A stretch of DNA of 64,000 bases from Larix kaempferi. Lineage: Eukaryota; Streptophyta; Pinopsida; Pinales; Pinaceae. This document shows positions 45,786 through 56,520 of the stretch, one piece after another. The notes under the pieces were generated by a model. It was not told the origin of the DNA. It ran no database searches and saw only the letters and a list, made by a program, of their open reading frames with translations. The DNA lies in NCBI GenBank assembly GCA_027924585.1, contig BSBM01000361.1, forward strand, positions 39,043,501-39,107,500, written 5' to 3'. Each line of letters opens with the position of its first letter. Position 1 is the first letter of the stretch. The position numbers and the translations under genes are program-made.

Positions 45786-47290
45786 TAATTCTTCTGAAAA
45801 GCAGCTCATTCTTTCTAGCAAATTTATGAGCAGTTTCATCCTTTTCTTCGTTCCTCCTTCAAACAGTTAATTAAGAACACGGAGACAGAAAATACAGAAG
45901 ACCTAACACGACATCAAGAAAGAAATAAGTGCTAGGACGATAAATAAGGAAAATGCAGTTCCTTCCTTTTCTCTTCTTCTCCAAACAATTAATTAAGAAC
46001 ACAGAGTCAGAAGAAGACCTAACACGACATCAAGAAAATACAGTTCCTTCCCTTTCGCTTTCCGACATCAAGAAATAAGGAAAATACAGTTCCTTCCCTT
46101 TCTCATCTGCTCCTCCAAACAATTAATTAGGAACACAGACATCAAGAAAATACAGTTCCCTCCCTTTCGCTTTTCGTAACAAGACATCAAGAAATAAGGA
46201 AAATACAGTTCCCTCCCTTTCGCTTTTCATAACAAGACATCAAGAAATAAGGAAAATACAGTTCCCTCCCTTTCGCTTTTCGTAACACGACATCAAGAAA
46301 GAAATAAGCGCTAAGAGGATAAATAAGGAAAATACAGTTCCTTCCTTTTCTCTTCTTCTCCAAACAATTAATTAAGAACACAGAGTCAGAAGAAGACCTA
46401 ACACGACATCAAGAAAATACAGTTCCTTCCCTTTCGCTTTCCGACATCAAGAAATAAGGAAAAAACAGTTCCTTCCCTTTCTCATCTGCTCCTCCAAACA
46501 ATTAAGTAGGAACACAGACATCAAGAAAATACAGTTCCTTCCCTTTCGCTTTCCATAACAGGACATCAAGAAATAAGAAAAATAGAGTTCCTTCCCTTTC
46601 TCATCTGCTCCTCCAAACAATTAATTAGTAACACAGAGACAAAAAATACAGAAATAAGGAAAATACAATTCCTTCCCTTTCTCTTCTCCTTCTCCAAACA
46701 TTTAATTAGGAACACAGAGTAAGAAGAAGACCTAACAGGACATCAAGAAAATGCAGTTCCGTCCCTTTCGCTTTCCCTAACATGACATCAAGAAATAAGG
46801 AAAATACAGTTCCTTCCCTTTCTCATCTGCCCCTCCAAATCCAAACAATTAATTAGGAACACAGAGACAGAAAATACAGAAGACCTAACACGACATCAAG
46901 AATGAAATAAGCGCTAGGAGGAGAAATAAAGAAAATACAGTTCCTTCCCTTTGGCTTTCCGTAACACGACATCCAGGAATAAGAAAAATACAGTTCCTTC
47001 CCGTTCTCTTTTCCTCCTCCTAACAATTAATTAGGAACACAGAGACAGAAAATACGAAAGACCTAACACGACATCCAAAAAAGAGAATTATACATTAAAT
47101 TCATAAATACATCAATGAAAATAAAATGTTACTATAAGTACCTGTATGTAGGCAAGGTGGCCTGACTTTGCATCCATGAAAGAAGCATTAATTCCTCTGG
47201 AAAGCCACTAATAGATGGAGCTTTTTTCTTTCTAACAAATCTGTGGAGCAGTTCCTTCCCTTTCTCTTCTCCTCCAACCACTTAATCAGA
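45786..47290 (+). repeat. Higher-order tandem array with AAAATACAGTTCCTTCCCTT
   Basis: The word above or a close variant recurs more than a dozen times, joined with GACATCAAGAAATAAGG, CAATTAATTAGGAACACAGA and CTCATCTGCTCCTCCAAAC in repeating combinations. Short units (about 60-70 bp) are built into longer units of about 200-350 bp. Non-coding. Confidence 0.85.
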
Positions 47291-47324
47291 ACACAGAAAC
47301 AAACGATCTAACATGACATCAAGA

Positions 47325-47490
47325 AAGACCTAAGCACATACACAACCTACCATAAACACATACAACATATAATAGAGACTGCAACAACAAAACGTATAGA
47401 AAGAAAAAATAAGGACATACACAGCCGACCATAAACACACACAACATATATCAGAGACTCGGCATTGGAAACAACAAAACGTATAACGGA
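47325..47490 (+). repeat. Two-copy repeat of about 83 bp
   Basis: ACATACACA.CC.ACCATAAACACA...ACAACAAAACGTATA occurs at about 47335-47400 and 47413-47485. From 47490 to 49060 no gene is visible. Confidence 0.65.
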
Positions 47491-49059
47491 CTCGAGAACA
47501 GAAAGAGAACTATGTCGCAGAGGCCATGCCCGTAAGCCTCATATAGCTTTTCCCCAACGGTCATAATTCTTTGAACCACCTGGATCAAGTCGTTACAAAC
47601 TCTCCCATCCATTGGTTATGTATGATATGACACGTCGTTGCAATTTTTCATTTCCTGTCAGAAGATATTCCATTTCATATCAAATATTATTTTATTCCGC
47701 TCCACTTGTGATATTGTAAATTGTAATGATGACCAACGGTTGTATAACGAAGAACGAGCTAGATGAAGTTTTTGTTTCTTGGGCTGTGTTGTGGTGTTTT
47801 ACAAGATGATAAATGGAAGTCCATACAACAAATATTTTTGGTTAGCATTGAATTGAAGGAAATTTTCATTATTAGTATTATTTTTTATATTTTTGTGTTT
47901 TTAATTCTATCATAATTATGTGGTGATTTAGAATATATTTTTAAAGTTTTTCAAATATAAAAATATTTTTTTAAAGAAATTGAGTAACTTCTTAATTTTT
48001 TTTTATAAGGAAGTTAGTTTCATTAACTTAAATAAAGTATCATTATTATTAAAAAAAACTAATTCTCAATCAAACATATATATTGTATATGATGATACAA
48101 AGTATTTGCAAATTTTGTACCAAGATTAAAAACTCTAAAATCTTATTCTAATTTCAACAAATGTTGTAACGAGATTAAAGCTTCAACGATCTTATCCTAA
48201 TTAATAAGGTGAACAAATAACAACATTAAGAAAAGGAAAATGTCAATAAAAAATACACCCTTAAAGAATTTAAGGGAGGAATGGAAATAAGTGATTAACA
48301 AGAATAAAAACAATTCGACTTCGCAATCGATAATGACAAGAAATTAAGACTAGAATTTATTCTAAACATTATTATTCTTATATTTCTATAAAAAATATCA
48401 ATTTATCCATGTTTATCATTCTAATTCAAATTTTGAAAGAAAGCTATTAAAAATAAAATGAAATATAATCTATGGCAATTTCCATAGAGCTACTTATGAT
48501 AACCATCAAGTATCCTCATGTTAATAAGGTGTGTCCTTCAACCCGTCAAAGGTTAGATCACTTTATTCTAGTTTAAAAAAGATTCAACTTTTCACCAAGT
48601 TAAGAATCTTGAACCTATATTAATAAATAAAACTACATTAATGTATGGTTTTTATTTATGAAGGAAAAATAAAATTTTGAAATAAAAAAGAGAATATTTT
48701 TTCTTCTTACAATAAATCTAACAGTCATATCAAAAACCATAAATATAAAACTATTATATTAATAAATAAATATGGCGTATGATTTTTATTTCTTAAACGG
48801 TTTGAATTATAATTTGTGTAATTTATTTATGTTAAATTTATATTTACATTGTACAATAATATTTATATGAAAGTATGTAATTTTGGTATTTCTTTATATA
48901 ACCATTTTTATACTAAATTTAGATATCAAATTTCTCGCTTTCAAAATATTTTTATTTCTATTTCTATTTAAATATTGCAATTATTATTTTTGATAAATAT
49001 TATATTTTTATATAATATATGATGACATAAGTATTGCCCATATACATAACAAGACCTCT

Positions 49060-49208
49060 ATCAAGTGGGATATAAAACTAGTGCCTTTTTATACAATTAT
49101 GTGAGGAGTGAGGAGTGAAGAGAAGTTTTCTCTTTCTCTTGTATTATTTCTTTATCTTGAAACACTAGGGTTCTTGGAGAAGTTCAAGGGAAATTCTTGG
49201 GTTAGGGT
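49060..49208 (+). promoter_or_regulatory. Promoter- or LTR-like flank of the minus-strand copia
   Basis: GGGATATAAAACTAGTGCC and a TTTTTATA string are followed by a purine-rich leader and ACACTAGGGTTCTTGG. It looks like a TATA region of a gene or an LTR into which the copia element inserted; no coding sequence can be attached. Confidence 0.25.
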
Positions 49209-49683
49209 TGTTAGAAAAATAGGATCGCAGAGCAATAACAATAAACAAGATGCAAATTCAAATTACACAAACACATTACAAGAGAGACACCAAGGTATCG
49301 TGGTTCACCCAAGATGGGCTACGCCCACACTGAAATTGCCAGTCCTTATTATTATACCATCCAACAAATGAAGGGATACAACCTGCAGCACATCCGCTGC
49401 ACTTCCTCTTCACTGTCTCAGAGTATCTCTTCACGATCTCAGAGATCTTTACAATGCATAATACCTAATACATCAACTCTAGTCGTATTACAATGTATTT
49501 CTTATAAAGGGGAAATACATTGGAAAATACCATTTTTACCCAAAACCATGGGCCCATAATCTGTTAGCGAAAAACCAACTCCCCTGGATGCCCTGTTGCG
49601 TGTGCCGAGATCATAACCAAACCTTGGGAACAAACACGGATGAATCATCATCTATGAGACTAGAAGATCAGGCTCCACAACCA
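49209..49683 (-). repeat. 3' LTR of copia-M (475 bp)
   Basis: Plus-strand limits TGTTAGAAAAATAGG and GGCTCCACAACCA. Aligns with 54606-55058. It contains GGTTCACCCAAGATGGGCTA. Confidence 0.9.
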
Positions 49684-49697
49684 ATAATCTCCCACTT
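49684..49697 (-). other. Polypurine tract of copia-M
   Basis: On the minus strand AAGTGGGAGATTAT directly before TGGTTGTGGAGCC, a typical copia tract and LTR start. Confidence 0.75.
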
Positions 49698-50015
49698 GGA
49701 GACTGATCACAGCAACTCCATCGATGCTATACTTGCTGGACCTTGGACTTGGCAATTTTCTCATCTTCACCTTCATGCTAGAAGGCCAAATGAAACCGAG
49801 CAAGAACTCAGCTTCTCTCTGGTCACTACCTTTGTGAACATGTCTGTAGGATTCTGGCTAGTATGTATCTTCTCCAGCTTCAATAGTTCATCTTCTAGAA
49901 CATATCATATGAAATGGTACTTGAGCTGTATATGTTTAGTCCTCGAATGGAATGATGAGCTCTTTGCAAGATGAATGGCACTTTGACTGTCACTATACAA
50001 CCTACTATCCTTCTG
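49698..50015 (-). pseudogene. copia-M RNase H C-terminal fragment
   Basis: Minus-strand reading gives KKQKDSRLYSDSQSAIHLAK, a shared copia RNase H motif (YCDSQSAI), then RTKHIQLKYHFI, a stop, and NPTDMFTKVVTREKL, the normal C-terminal end. The N-terminal half of RNase H, including the STTEAEY signature, is missing between here and 50020: a deletion joins it to the end of the RT region. Confidence 0.8.
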
Positions 50016-50019
50016 CTTC

Positions 50020-51148
50020 TTACCCAATTCCTCCATAAACCTCTGCATACATCAAGCTGCCAAGTGTTGATGAATAGGGAATCTTGGACATGCAATATAT
50101 CTCTTCTGGTGTCTTGGGATACATTTCCTTACTTAGTTTGAAATGGTTGGCCAAAGGTGTACTAACTGGTTTTGCATTCTGCATTCTGAACCTCTCCAAC
50201 ACCTTTTGTATGTACTCACCCCGAGACAATGTCAATTTGCAATTTTTCTTGTCTCTTGTTATTCTCATACCAAGGATTTGCTTTGCAGCACCCAAATCCT
50301 TTATCGCAAATGAATTTTCTAACTTCCTTTTGAGCACATTTATTTCCTGCATGTTAGACCCTGCAACAAGCATGTCATCCACATACAATAACAAGATAAT
50401 ATAACTTCCATTATCTAGCCTCTTGAAATAAACACAGTGGTCAGATCGACATCTACTATAACCTTGTTCTGTCATGAGCCTCCCAAATTTTAAATACCAC
50501 TGCCTTGGAGCTTGCTTCAAGCCATACAAGCTCTTTTTTCAACCTGCATACCAAACTCTCATTCCCTTTGACCTCATACCCTTGTGGCTGATGCATATAT
50601 ATCTCTTCCTCCAAATCCACATGGAGAAAGGTTGATTTTACATCTAATTATTGAAGATGCAAATCTTCTGCCGACACTAGACTTAAAATAGTCCTAATTG
50701 AAGTCATCTTAACAACAGGAGAAAATATTTCATCAAAATCTATACCTTTCTTCTGTGCAAACCCCTTTACAACAAATATGACCTTGTACTGCTTCTTAGC
50801 TCCTTCTTCTTCCTTCAACTTGTAAATCTATTTGTTATGCAATGCTCTTTTACCAGCAGGCAACTGAACCAAATCCCAAGTCTATTTTCCTACCAATGAG
50901 TCCATCTCCTCATTCATGCCTTGCTCCCACTTCTTTCTAGTTTCCACTTGCATTGTTTCTTCATAACATCCTGGTTCACCAAAATCAGTCATCAATAAAT
51001 AATACATCGAAGGAGAGTATCGTTCAGGGAATCTACTTAACCTGGTAGATCTTCTTACACTTGCAGGAGTTTCAGGTACTTGCTGCTGTTCTTGATTTTC
51101 TGGCACCTTTGGAACTTCATTTTCTTCAATTTCATCAAGTACTGTGTA
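50020..51148 (-). pseudogene. copia-M reverse transcriptase
   Basis: The open part (50529-50020) reads MYGLKQAPRQWYLKFGRLM, LLYVDDMLVAGSNM (YVDD intact), KDLGAAKQILGMRI, then PVSTPLANHFKLSKE and SSTLGSLMYAEVYGG, where the deletion starts. Upstream, with stops, are FAQKKGIDFDEIFSPVVKMTSIR and LDVKSTFLHVDLEEEIYM, so the first catalytic Asp is kept. The upstream linker 51106-50882 has RRSTRLSRFPERYSPSMYYLL, the usual pre-RT sequence. Confidence 0.9.
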
Positions 51149-51635
51149 CTATGTGTTTTCCTTTTCCTGTTTCTTTCCCTGCAACTGATCTTTATACATG
51201 ACCTTTTCATTGAATATCACATCTCTACTCCTAATGATTTTGTGATTTTCATAATCCCATAAGCGATAACCAAAATCATCAACCCCATATCCAATAAAGG
51301 TACATTTTTTTGATTTAGCTTCAAGCTTTGTTCTATTTTTTCGATCAATATAGATAAATGCTTCACAACCAAAATTTTTCAAAAATGAGTAGTTTACCTT
51401 TTTACCTATCCATACCTCCTCTGGAATACCACCATCCAAAGCACTTTAAGGCCCCCTATTTATTAAATAAAGATAAGTATTTACAGCATCTTCCCAAAAC
51501 TGTAAGTGCAACTCTGCATGCAATCTCATACACATCCTTTCTGATACACCATTTTCTTGTGGTGTTCTTGGGACTGTATTCTCTCTACGAATCCCATGGT
51601 ATGAACAACAACTATCAAAATCCTTGCCGTAGTAG
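51149..51635 (-). pseudogene. copia-M integrase, C-terminal part
   Basis: Minus strand: DFDSCCSYHGIRRENTVPRT, PQENGVSERM (contains the catalytic Glu) and FWEDAVNTYLYLINRGP. After a stop come PEEVWIGKKVNYSFLKNFGC and KCTFIGYGVDDFGYRLWDYE, the GKR-like integrase tail. A stretch of about 10 codons after SERM is missing relative to the usual family pattern. Its first half is separated by the insertion at 51636-52888. Confidence 0.88.
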
Positions 51636-52888
51636 GGTGATTCCATGAAGATGGGTAACTCTTTTTGGCCAAATATGACGATGACAAATGGAAATTTTAT
51701 CCATGTATTAAATTGAAGCCGTTGAAACTCATATTTGCCAAATGAATTTTGACATGCGGTTGAAAAATGAAATGTAGAGAATTATGTTGGCTTTCCAATG
51801 ATAGTTTTTTTGAAATATTCCAATGTCATTTATCGTGTCGAATTTTCATTTAATGAAATGTGTGTACTTAAAAATTTGAAGAGCAATTAACAAGTAGTTT
51901 GTGTTCGTGCACGATAATTTAATGTTAAAGTAATAATTAAAAAAAATGAAATATGTGAAAATGATCTAGACAGAATGGATTAGGGATTACATATTTTTCT
52001 TTTAATTTTTCTCGAAAAAATATATTTATTATTATTTTTCGAAAATGACCAATGAATATTTGAGTCGCATTTTTCACACATGTGTGTTCGTGTACCAATT
52101 CTTTTAATTTTTTACATAATTTGAAAAAATAAAAATACCCTTTTGAAGAGGACGCGTTTATCTACGACGTGTGTTTTTTTTCAAATTTTTTGGATGTGTA
52201 TTTTGAATTTTGTGGATTTATCTTTGAGCTCAATCGAAGTTGTCGACATGGTTTTTTAGGGCAAGTTTTAGTAGAAATTTAAAAACAAAAGACATATGAA
52301 AATAAAAATTCATAAATTTTATCTATCTGGATAGAGGATTCATTGACGAATCCAATGGTATCAAGTCCGCTCATTAATGAGCATTTAATGACATCGTTTA
52401 ACTCTGTGGAAGGCAGAAAAAAATTTCATTCTGCAGTGAAAAGGGCTCTCGACCTGTTTTTTAAGCCCTCGATTGAGCTAAATACCTCAATTAAGGGTTT
52501 AACAACACCTCAATTGAGGGTTTAACAAGAACTCGATCGAGGGCCTAAACTGAGCCTTTTTATGTTTTTCAAAAGCTAGATCGAGCTTTTGCAAGCTTTT
52601 CAAAAGCTCGATCGAGCTTTTGTGAGCTTTTCAACCCTTGATCGAGGTATTTTAAAACCCTTGATCGAGCTTTTAAAACCCTCGATCGAGGTATTTTAAA
52701 ACCCTCGATCGAGCTTTTAAAACCCTCGATTGAGGTATTTTAAAACCCTTGATCGAGCTTTTAAAACCCTTGATCGAGCTTTTAAAACCTCGATTGAGGG
52801 CTTGAAAATATCTCGATCGAGGGCTCGAAAAATAATTTTTTTAGCTTCCATCCGCCAAAAATGGTGAACCACCTTTGTGGAATCACCC
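51636..52888. mobile_element. Non-autonomous DNA transposon, 1253 bp, 4-bp TSD AGTA
   Basis: Left end GGGTGATTCCATGAAGATGG, right end (inverted) GGGTGATTCCACAAAGGTGG; the inverted repeats extend imperfectly to about 36 bp (ending TTTTTGGC). AGTA flanks both sides (51632-51635 and 52889-52892), and removing the insert plus one AGTA rejoins the copia integrase codons after SDNGGEY. No transposase ORF inside. A 4-bp duplication occurs in, for example, the Sola and Ginger superfamilies; the end sequence does not let me assign one. Confidence 0.85.
52464..52828. repeat. Palindrome array CTCGATCGAG inside the DNA transposon
   Basis: About fifteen copies of the 10-bp palindrome or one-step variants (CTTGATCGAG, CTCGATTGAG), five of them perfect, spaced 22-30 bp and separated by CTTTTAAAACC or GTATTTTAAAACC. 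Variants are mainly C-to-T or G-to-A at CpG. Confidence 0.9.
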
Positions 52889-53440
52889 AGTACTCACCTC
52901 CATTATCAGATCTGAGACACGTCAACCTTTTTCCTGTCTCATTCTCAACCAAAGCTTTCCACGTCTTAAAAGTAGCAAACACATCAGATTTCTATCTAAT
53001 GAAATAAACCCAATTTTTCCTAGTTGCATCATCAATAAATGTAACATAATAATGAGAGCCACCAAGAGATTGTACCTGAGCCGGTCCCCTTACATATGTA
53101 TGCACAAGCTCTAACTTTTCATTCTTCTTCTATTTCCCAATCCTGAGAAATCTGACTCTCTTCTGTTTTCCATAGACACAGTTCTCACATAATTCCAAAC
53201 TTACCTGCTTCAAATCTGGCAGCAACTTCCTTGAGTGGAGAATCTACATCCCCTTCTCATTCATATGGCGAAGCCTATGATGCCACAATGCTGTATTTGT
53301 TCCTATGGAAGCTAAAGAGATAGAATGGTCAGTATTATGAGGACATAAATACAACATACCTATCCTGTCTCCTTTTGCTATCACCATTGATCCTTTAGTG
53401 ATCTTCCACACGTTTCTCCAAACGTAGATAAACAATCGCC
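52889..53440 (-). pseudogene. copia-M integrase, N-terminal part
   Basis: Minus strand from about 53440: GSMVIAKGDRIGMLYL, then LWHHRLRHMNEKGM (HH of the zinc finger) and, beyond a stop, CENCVYGKQKR (CC). [20 protein letters not shown] and RSDNGGEY at 52900 carry the second catalytic Asp. The core between zinc finger and VFATFKTW has a stop but is otherwise present. Confidence 0.85.
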
Positions 53441-53780
53441 ATCTCCCAACTGCCCTGTTGATATCAGATTTATTTTCACAGCAGGAATATGCCTTACATC
53501 TTTCAGCAGCGAATCAATTTCATTCTTAAATTTTATCCATACCTTACCCATTCCAACAATTTTACATGGCTCATCATCACCCAATAAAGCGTGTCCAAAA
53601 TCGCCTGGAACATAATCATGAAAATATTTTTAATGGGGTGTATCATGACATGAAGCCCCTAAATCTACTACCCAATAATCACTAGTATTATCTAATGCAA
53701 GAATCAAATCATCTTGTAACACATCACCTACTACATTTGCTTCCTAGGTAGTTTCCTGTTGTCCATCTCCCTTCTTCTTT
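53441..53780 (-). pseudogene. copia-M protease
   Basis: Minus strand: DYWVVDLGASCHDTPH near 53690-53640, where the catalytic D-S-G is D-L-G, then DEPCKIVGMGKVWIKFKN and VRHIPAVKINLISTGQL, the standard copia protease tail. The Ser-to-Leu change (TCA to TTA type) and stops indicate inactivity. Confidence 0.85.
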
Positions 53781-54590
53781 AGAGATCTGCAGTCTTTCTT
53801 CAGATGTCCTTTCTTTCCACATTCCAGCACTCTATCTTCCCAGTCTGGACTTGGATTTTTCCATTTTAGACTTGCTTCGATTACCTTGACTCTTTCCTCT
53901 CTCCTTTTGTCTTCCCCTGCTCTCCATGGTCAATGCATTACCTGATGTCTCACCTGTGCTTTTTCTTCACATTTCCTCGCTAAGAATAACACTAACAACA
54001 TCATCAAATATCAAGGTGTTTGAACTAGAGACAGAGTTAGTTACAGCCATGACCAAGCCATTCCATCTTTCTGGCAATAAACACAAGATTAGAAGAGCCC
54101 TAACCTCATCATCAAATTTCACACTTACAGAACTTAGTTGATTTGTAACCGTATTAAATTCATTTAAATGATCAACAACAGATCCACCTTCAGACATCTT
54201 CATATTAAATAAACACTTCATTAGAAATACCTTGTTGGAGGACGAGGGTTTTTCATACAGCTTACCCAATCCGCTCATCAAACCCTCCGTTTTCTTTTCT
54301 TTTGAGATATTGAAAGCCACCGACAAAGCCAGGGACAACCGTATTGTTTCTAGTTCCTTTCTATCAAGAGCCTCCCATTATTCGTCCTTCATAGTCGCCG
54401 GCTGCTTTGCTCTTCCTCCCAACGGTAGGAATAGATCCTTCTAGTACATGTAGTTTTCCATTTGCATCTTCCATAATTGGTAGTTTTGGCCATTAAATTT
54501 CTTGACCTTAAACTTTCCTTCTTCCACCAATTCTCCCACTCGAACCAAAAACCCTAGTTTCGTGTGGCTTTACCTGCCAAATAGACCTTT
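53781..54590 (-). pseudogene. copia-M gag
   Basis: Minus strand: KFNGQNYQLWKMQMENYMYQ near 54500, then after a stop the UBN2-type gag ORF 54338-53967 (LMSGLGKLYEKPSSSNKVFL, GGSVVDHLNEFNTVTNQLSS, SVILSEEM). A Lys/Arg/Ser-rich linker and a damaged CCHC knuckle (KCGKKGHLKKDC-like, in mixed frames) lie at about 53840-53790. Confidence 0.85.
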
Positions 54591-54591
54591 G

Positions 54592-54603
54592 GCTCTGATA
54601 CCA
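54592..54603 (-). other. Primer-binding site of copia-M (iMet tRNA)
   Basis: GCTCTGATACCA on the plus strand is TGGTATCAGAGC on the minus strand, two bases inside the LTR end. Confidence 0.9.
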
Positions 54604-54605
54604 AT

Positions 54606-55058
54606 TGTTAGAAAAATAGGATCGCAGAGCAATAACAATAAACAAGATGCAAATACAAATTATACAAACACATTACAAGAGAGACACCAATGTATTGTGG
54701 TTCACCCAAGATGGACTACGTCCATACTGAAATTGTGAGTCCTTATTATTATACCATCCAACAAATGAAGGGATACAACCTACAACACATCCGCTGCACT
54801 TCCTCTTCACTGTCTCACAGTCTCTCTTCACGATCTCAGAGATATTTACAATGCATAATAGCTAATACATCAACCCTATACATATTACAATGTCTTTCTT
54901 ATAAAGGGTAAATAGAATGGAAAATACCACGGGTTACCCAAAACCATGGGCCCGTAATCTGTTGGTGAAAAACCAACTCCCTCGGACCCCCTGTTGCGCG
55001 TGCCGGGATCATAATCAAACCTGAGGAACAAACATGAAAGAATCATCATCTATGAGAC
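54606..55058 (-). repeat. 5' LTR of copia-M, interrupted (453 of about 475 bp)
   Basis: Aligns with 49209-49683 until GAATCATCATCTATGAGAC, after which the other LTR continues for 23 bp but here TGTCACGAACCC begins. The missing 23 bp should lie beyond the inserted element. Confidence 0.92.
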
Positions 55059-55689
55059 TGTCACGAACCCAAAATTTGTAAAAATTTAAAATTTTTCTAA
55101 GTGGTCTTATTTCCCGTCGAAATGATCTAATTACCATTAAAATTCTTTGCGGAATTATAAATACATAATCAGTATCTAAAATTCTATCTAATAAATACAA
55201 CATGTAATGCTGCATAAAATTTATCATTGAATATTTATGCAAGGGTGTTAGTACATACTTATAACAAGTGGAAATTACCTTTTTATCTTAAGTGATTCTT
55301 ATGCACTACATTGGTCCTCGTATGAAACCTTTGTATGTAGAGGGCCAAAGTGATTGTATACTATGCTTGTAAAAATATAACTTCAACCATAGAGATCTTT
55401 CAAGCATTGATAACATACCAACACATATCTAAATACTACCATCATAAAATGAGGATTTACAAACTTGAACCAAAATAATACCTACATCTTTATGGTCCTC
55501 ATTTTGAACACATGAAATATCCTTTAAACAACATGTAACATGAAATACCCCTTGCCAAGATGCATTCGACAAATGTGTTATAAACATCAACTATTAAGAT
55601 AACTCATATGAGATAAAAATCATACAATCATCAAGAAGGAACATACACATATAATAAAATCCATAGGCAAATAAACAAGACCAAAATTA

Positions 55690-55780
55690 ACGTGGTTCAC
55701 CCGTACATGGGCTAGTCCACAAAAGTGTGTGCATCATTTATTATTAGGAAAAAAGCAATTGGATTACAATGAGCAACATG
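55690..55780 (+). other. ACGTGGTTCACCC motif region within the long LTR
   Basis: ACGTGGTTCACCCGTACATGG resembles the GTGGTTCACCCAAGATGGGC of the copia-M LTRs. It is a word found in many plant LTRs, probably convergent or anciently shared. Confidence 0.35.
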
Positions 55781-55989
55781 GTTGCCGCAACAAGATCCCT
55801 TCTCCTTCCGTCAAGCCTATATCACATAGAGCTTTTCATCAATCAACCACATGTATATAATACCCTAGTTCTCTTCTACAATGATCCTCCTTTAAATCAG
55901 CAAAAATTCTCTAACTTAGCCTCTCAACATTTAAAAGTATTATCAACACTTTTACTTACTAAAATCTTATGTTTTAATCTTATATCCTA

Positions 55990-56520
55990 TTCTTTCAAAC
56001 AATTATGAGTCCTAGAATATGGATACATATGACCTTAATATTTAAAAGATATTTAATTTCAATGTTTAACATAACGTACTAAATGAATACATAATTATGG
56101 TCATAAATATTATCCTCTTTTAATGCTTAGCCTAACTAAACAATGGCCTTCTCATATCATTTAATTATAATTATGATTTCCTACCATGTACCAATCTTTT
56201 CAATTTATAAATCACAACGTTTATTCTTACCGCATAATCTTCTCAATATAGACCCATTCCTATTTATAATCTATAAATTCAATCATCCTTCCCTTGAATA
56301 GTGTATATCTATATACAATATATTTATTTTTCCTAATAAAAATATAAATACAACAATATGTATATTTATTCTTTCAAACAATTATGAGTCCTAGAATATG
56401 GATACATATGACATTAATATTTAAAAGATATTTAATTTCAATGTTTAACCTAACATACTAAATGAATACATAATTATGGTCATAAATATTATCCTCTTTT
56501 AATGCTTAGCCTAACCAAAC
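55990..56520 (+). repeat. Direct repeat pair of about 150 bp in the long LTR
   Basis: TTCTTTCAAACAATTATGAG...GCTTAGCCTAAC occurs at 55990-56138 and 56367-56516, nearly identical, offset 377 bp. Confidence 0.9.

Larger units (their letters stand above)
49209..55058 (-). mobile_element. Ty1/copia retrotransposon on minus strand (copia-M), decayed and nested
   Basis: Both LTRs, iMet PBS, polypurine tract and gag-pol in reverse order. It is interrupted in the integrase by a 1.25-kb DNA transposon and in its 5' LTR (right side) by another LTR element at 55059. Pol has stops and an RNase H deletion. It belongs to a different copia family from 9752 and 59443, since LTRs and gag are unrelated. Confidence 0.92.

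Noticed and set aside
42078-47290. CRISPR-like arrays among the tandem repeats
   Set aside because: Units are adjacent or diverged with no unique equal-length spacers, no cas genes, and the context is eukaryotic.
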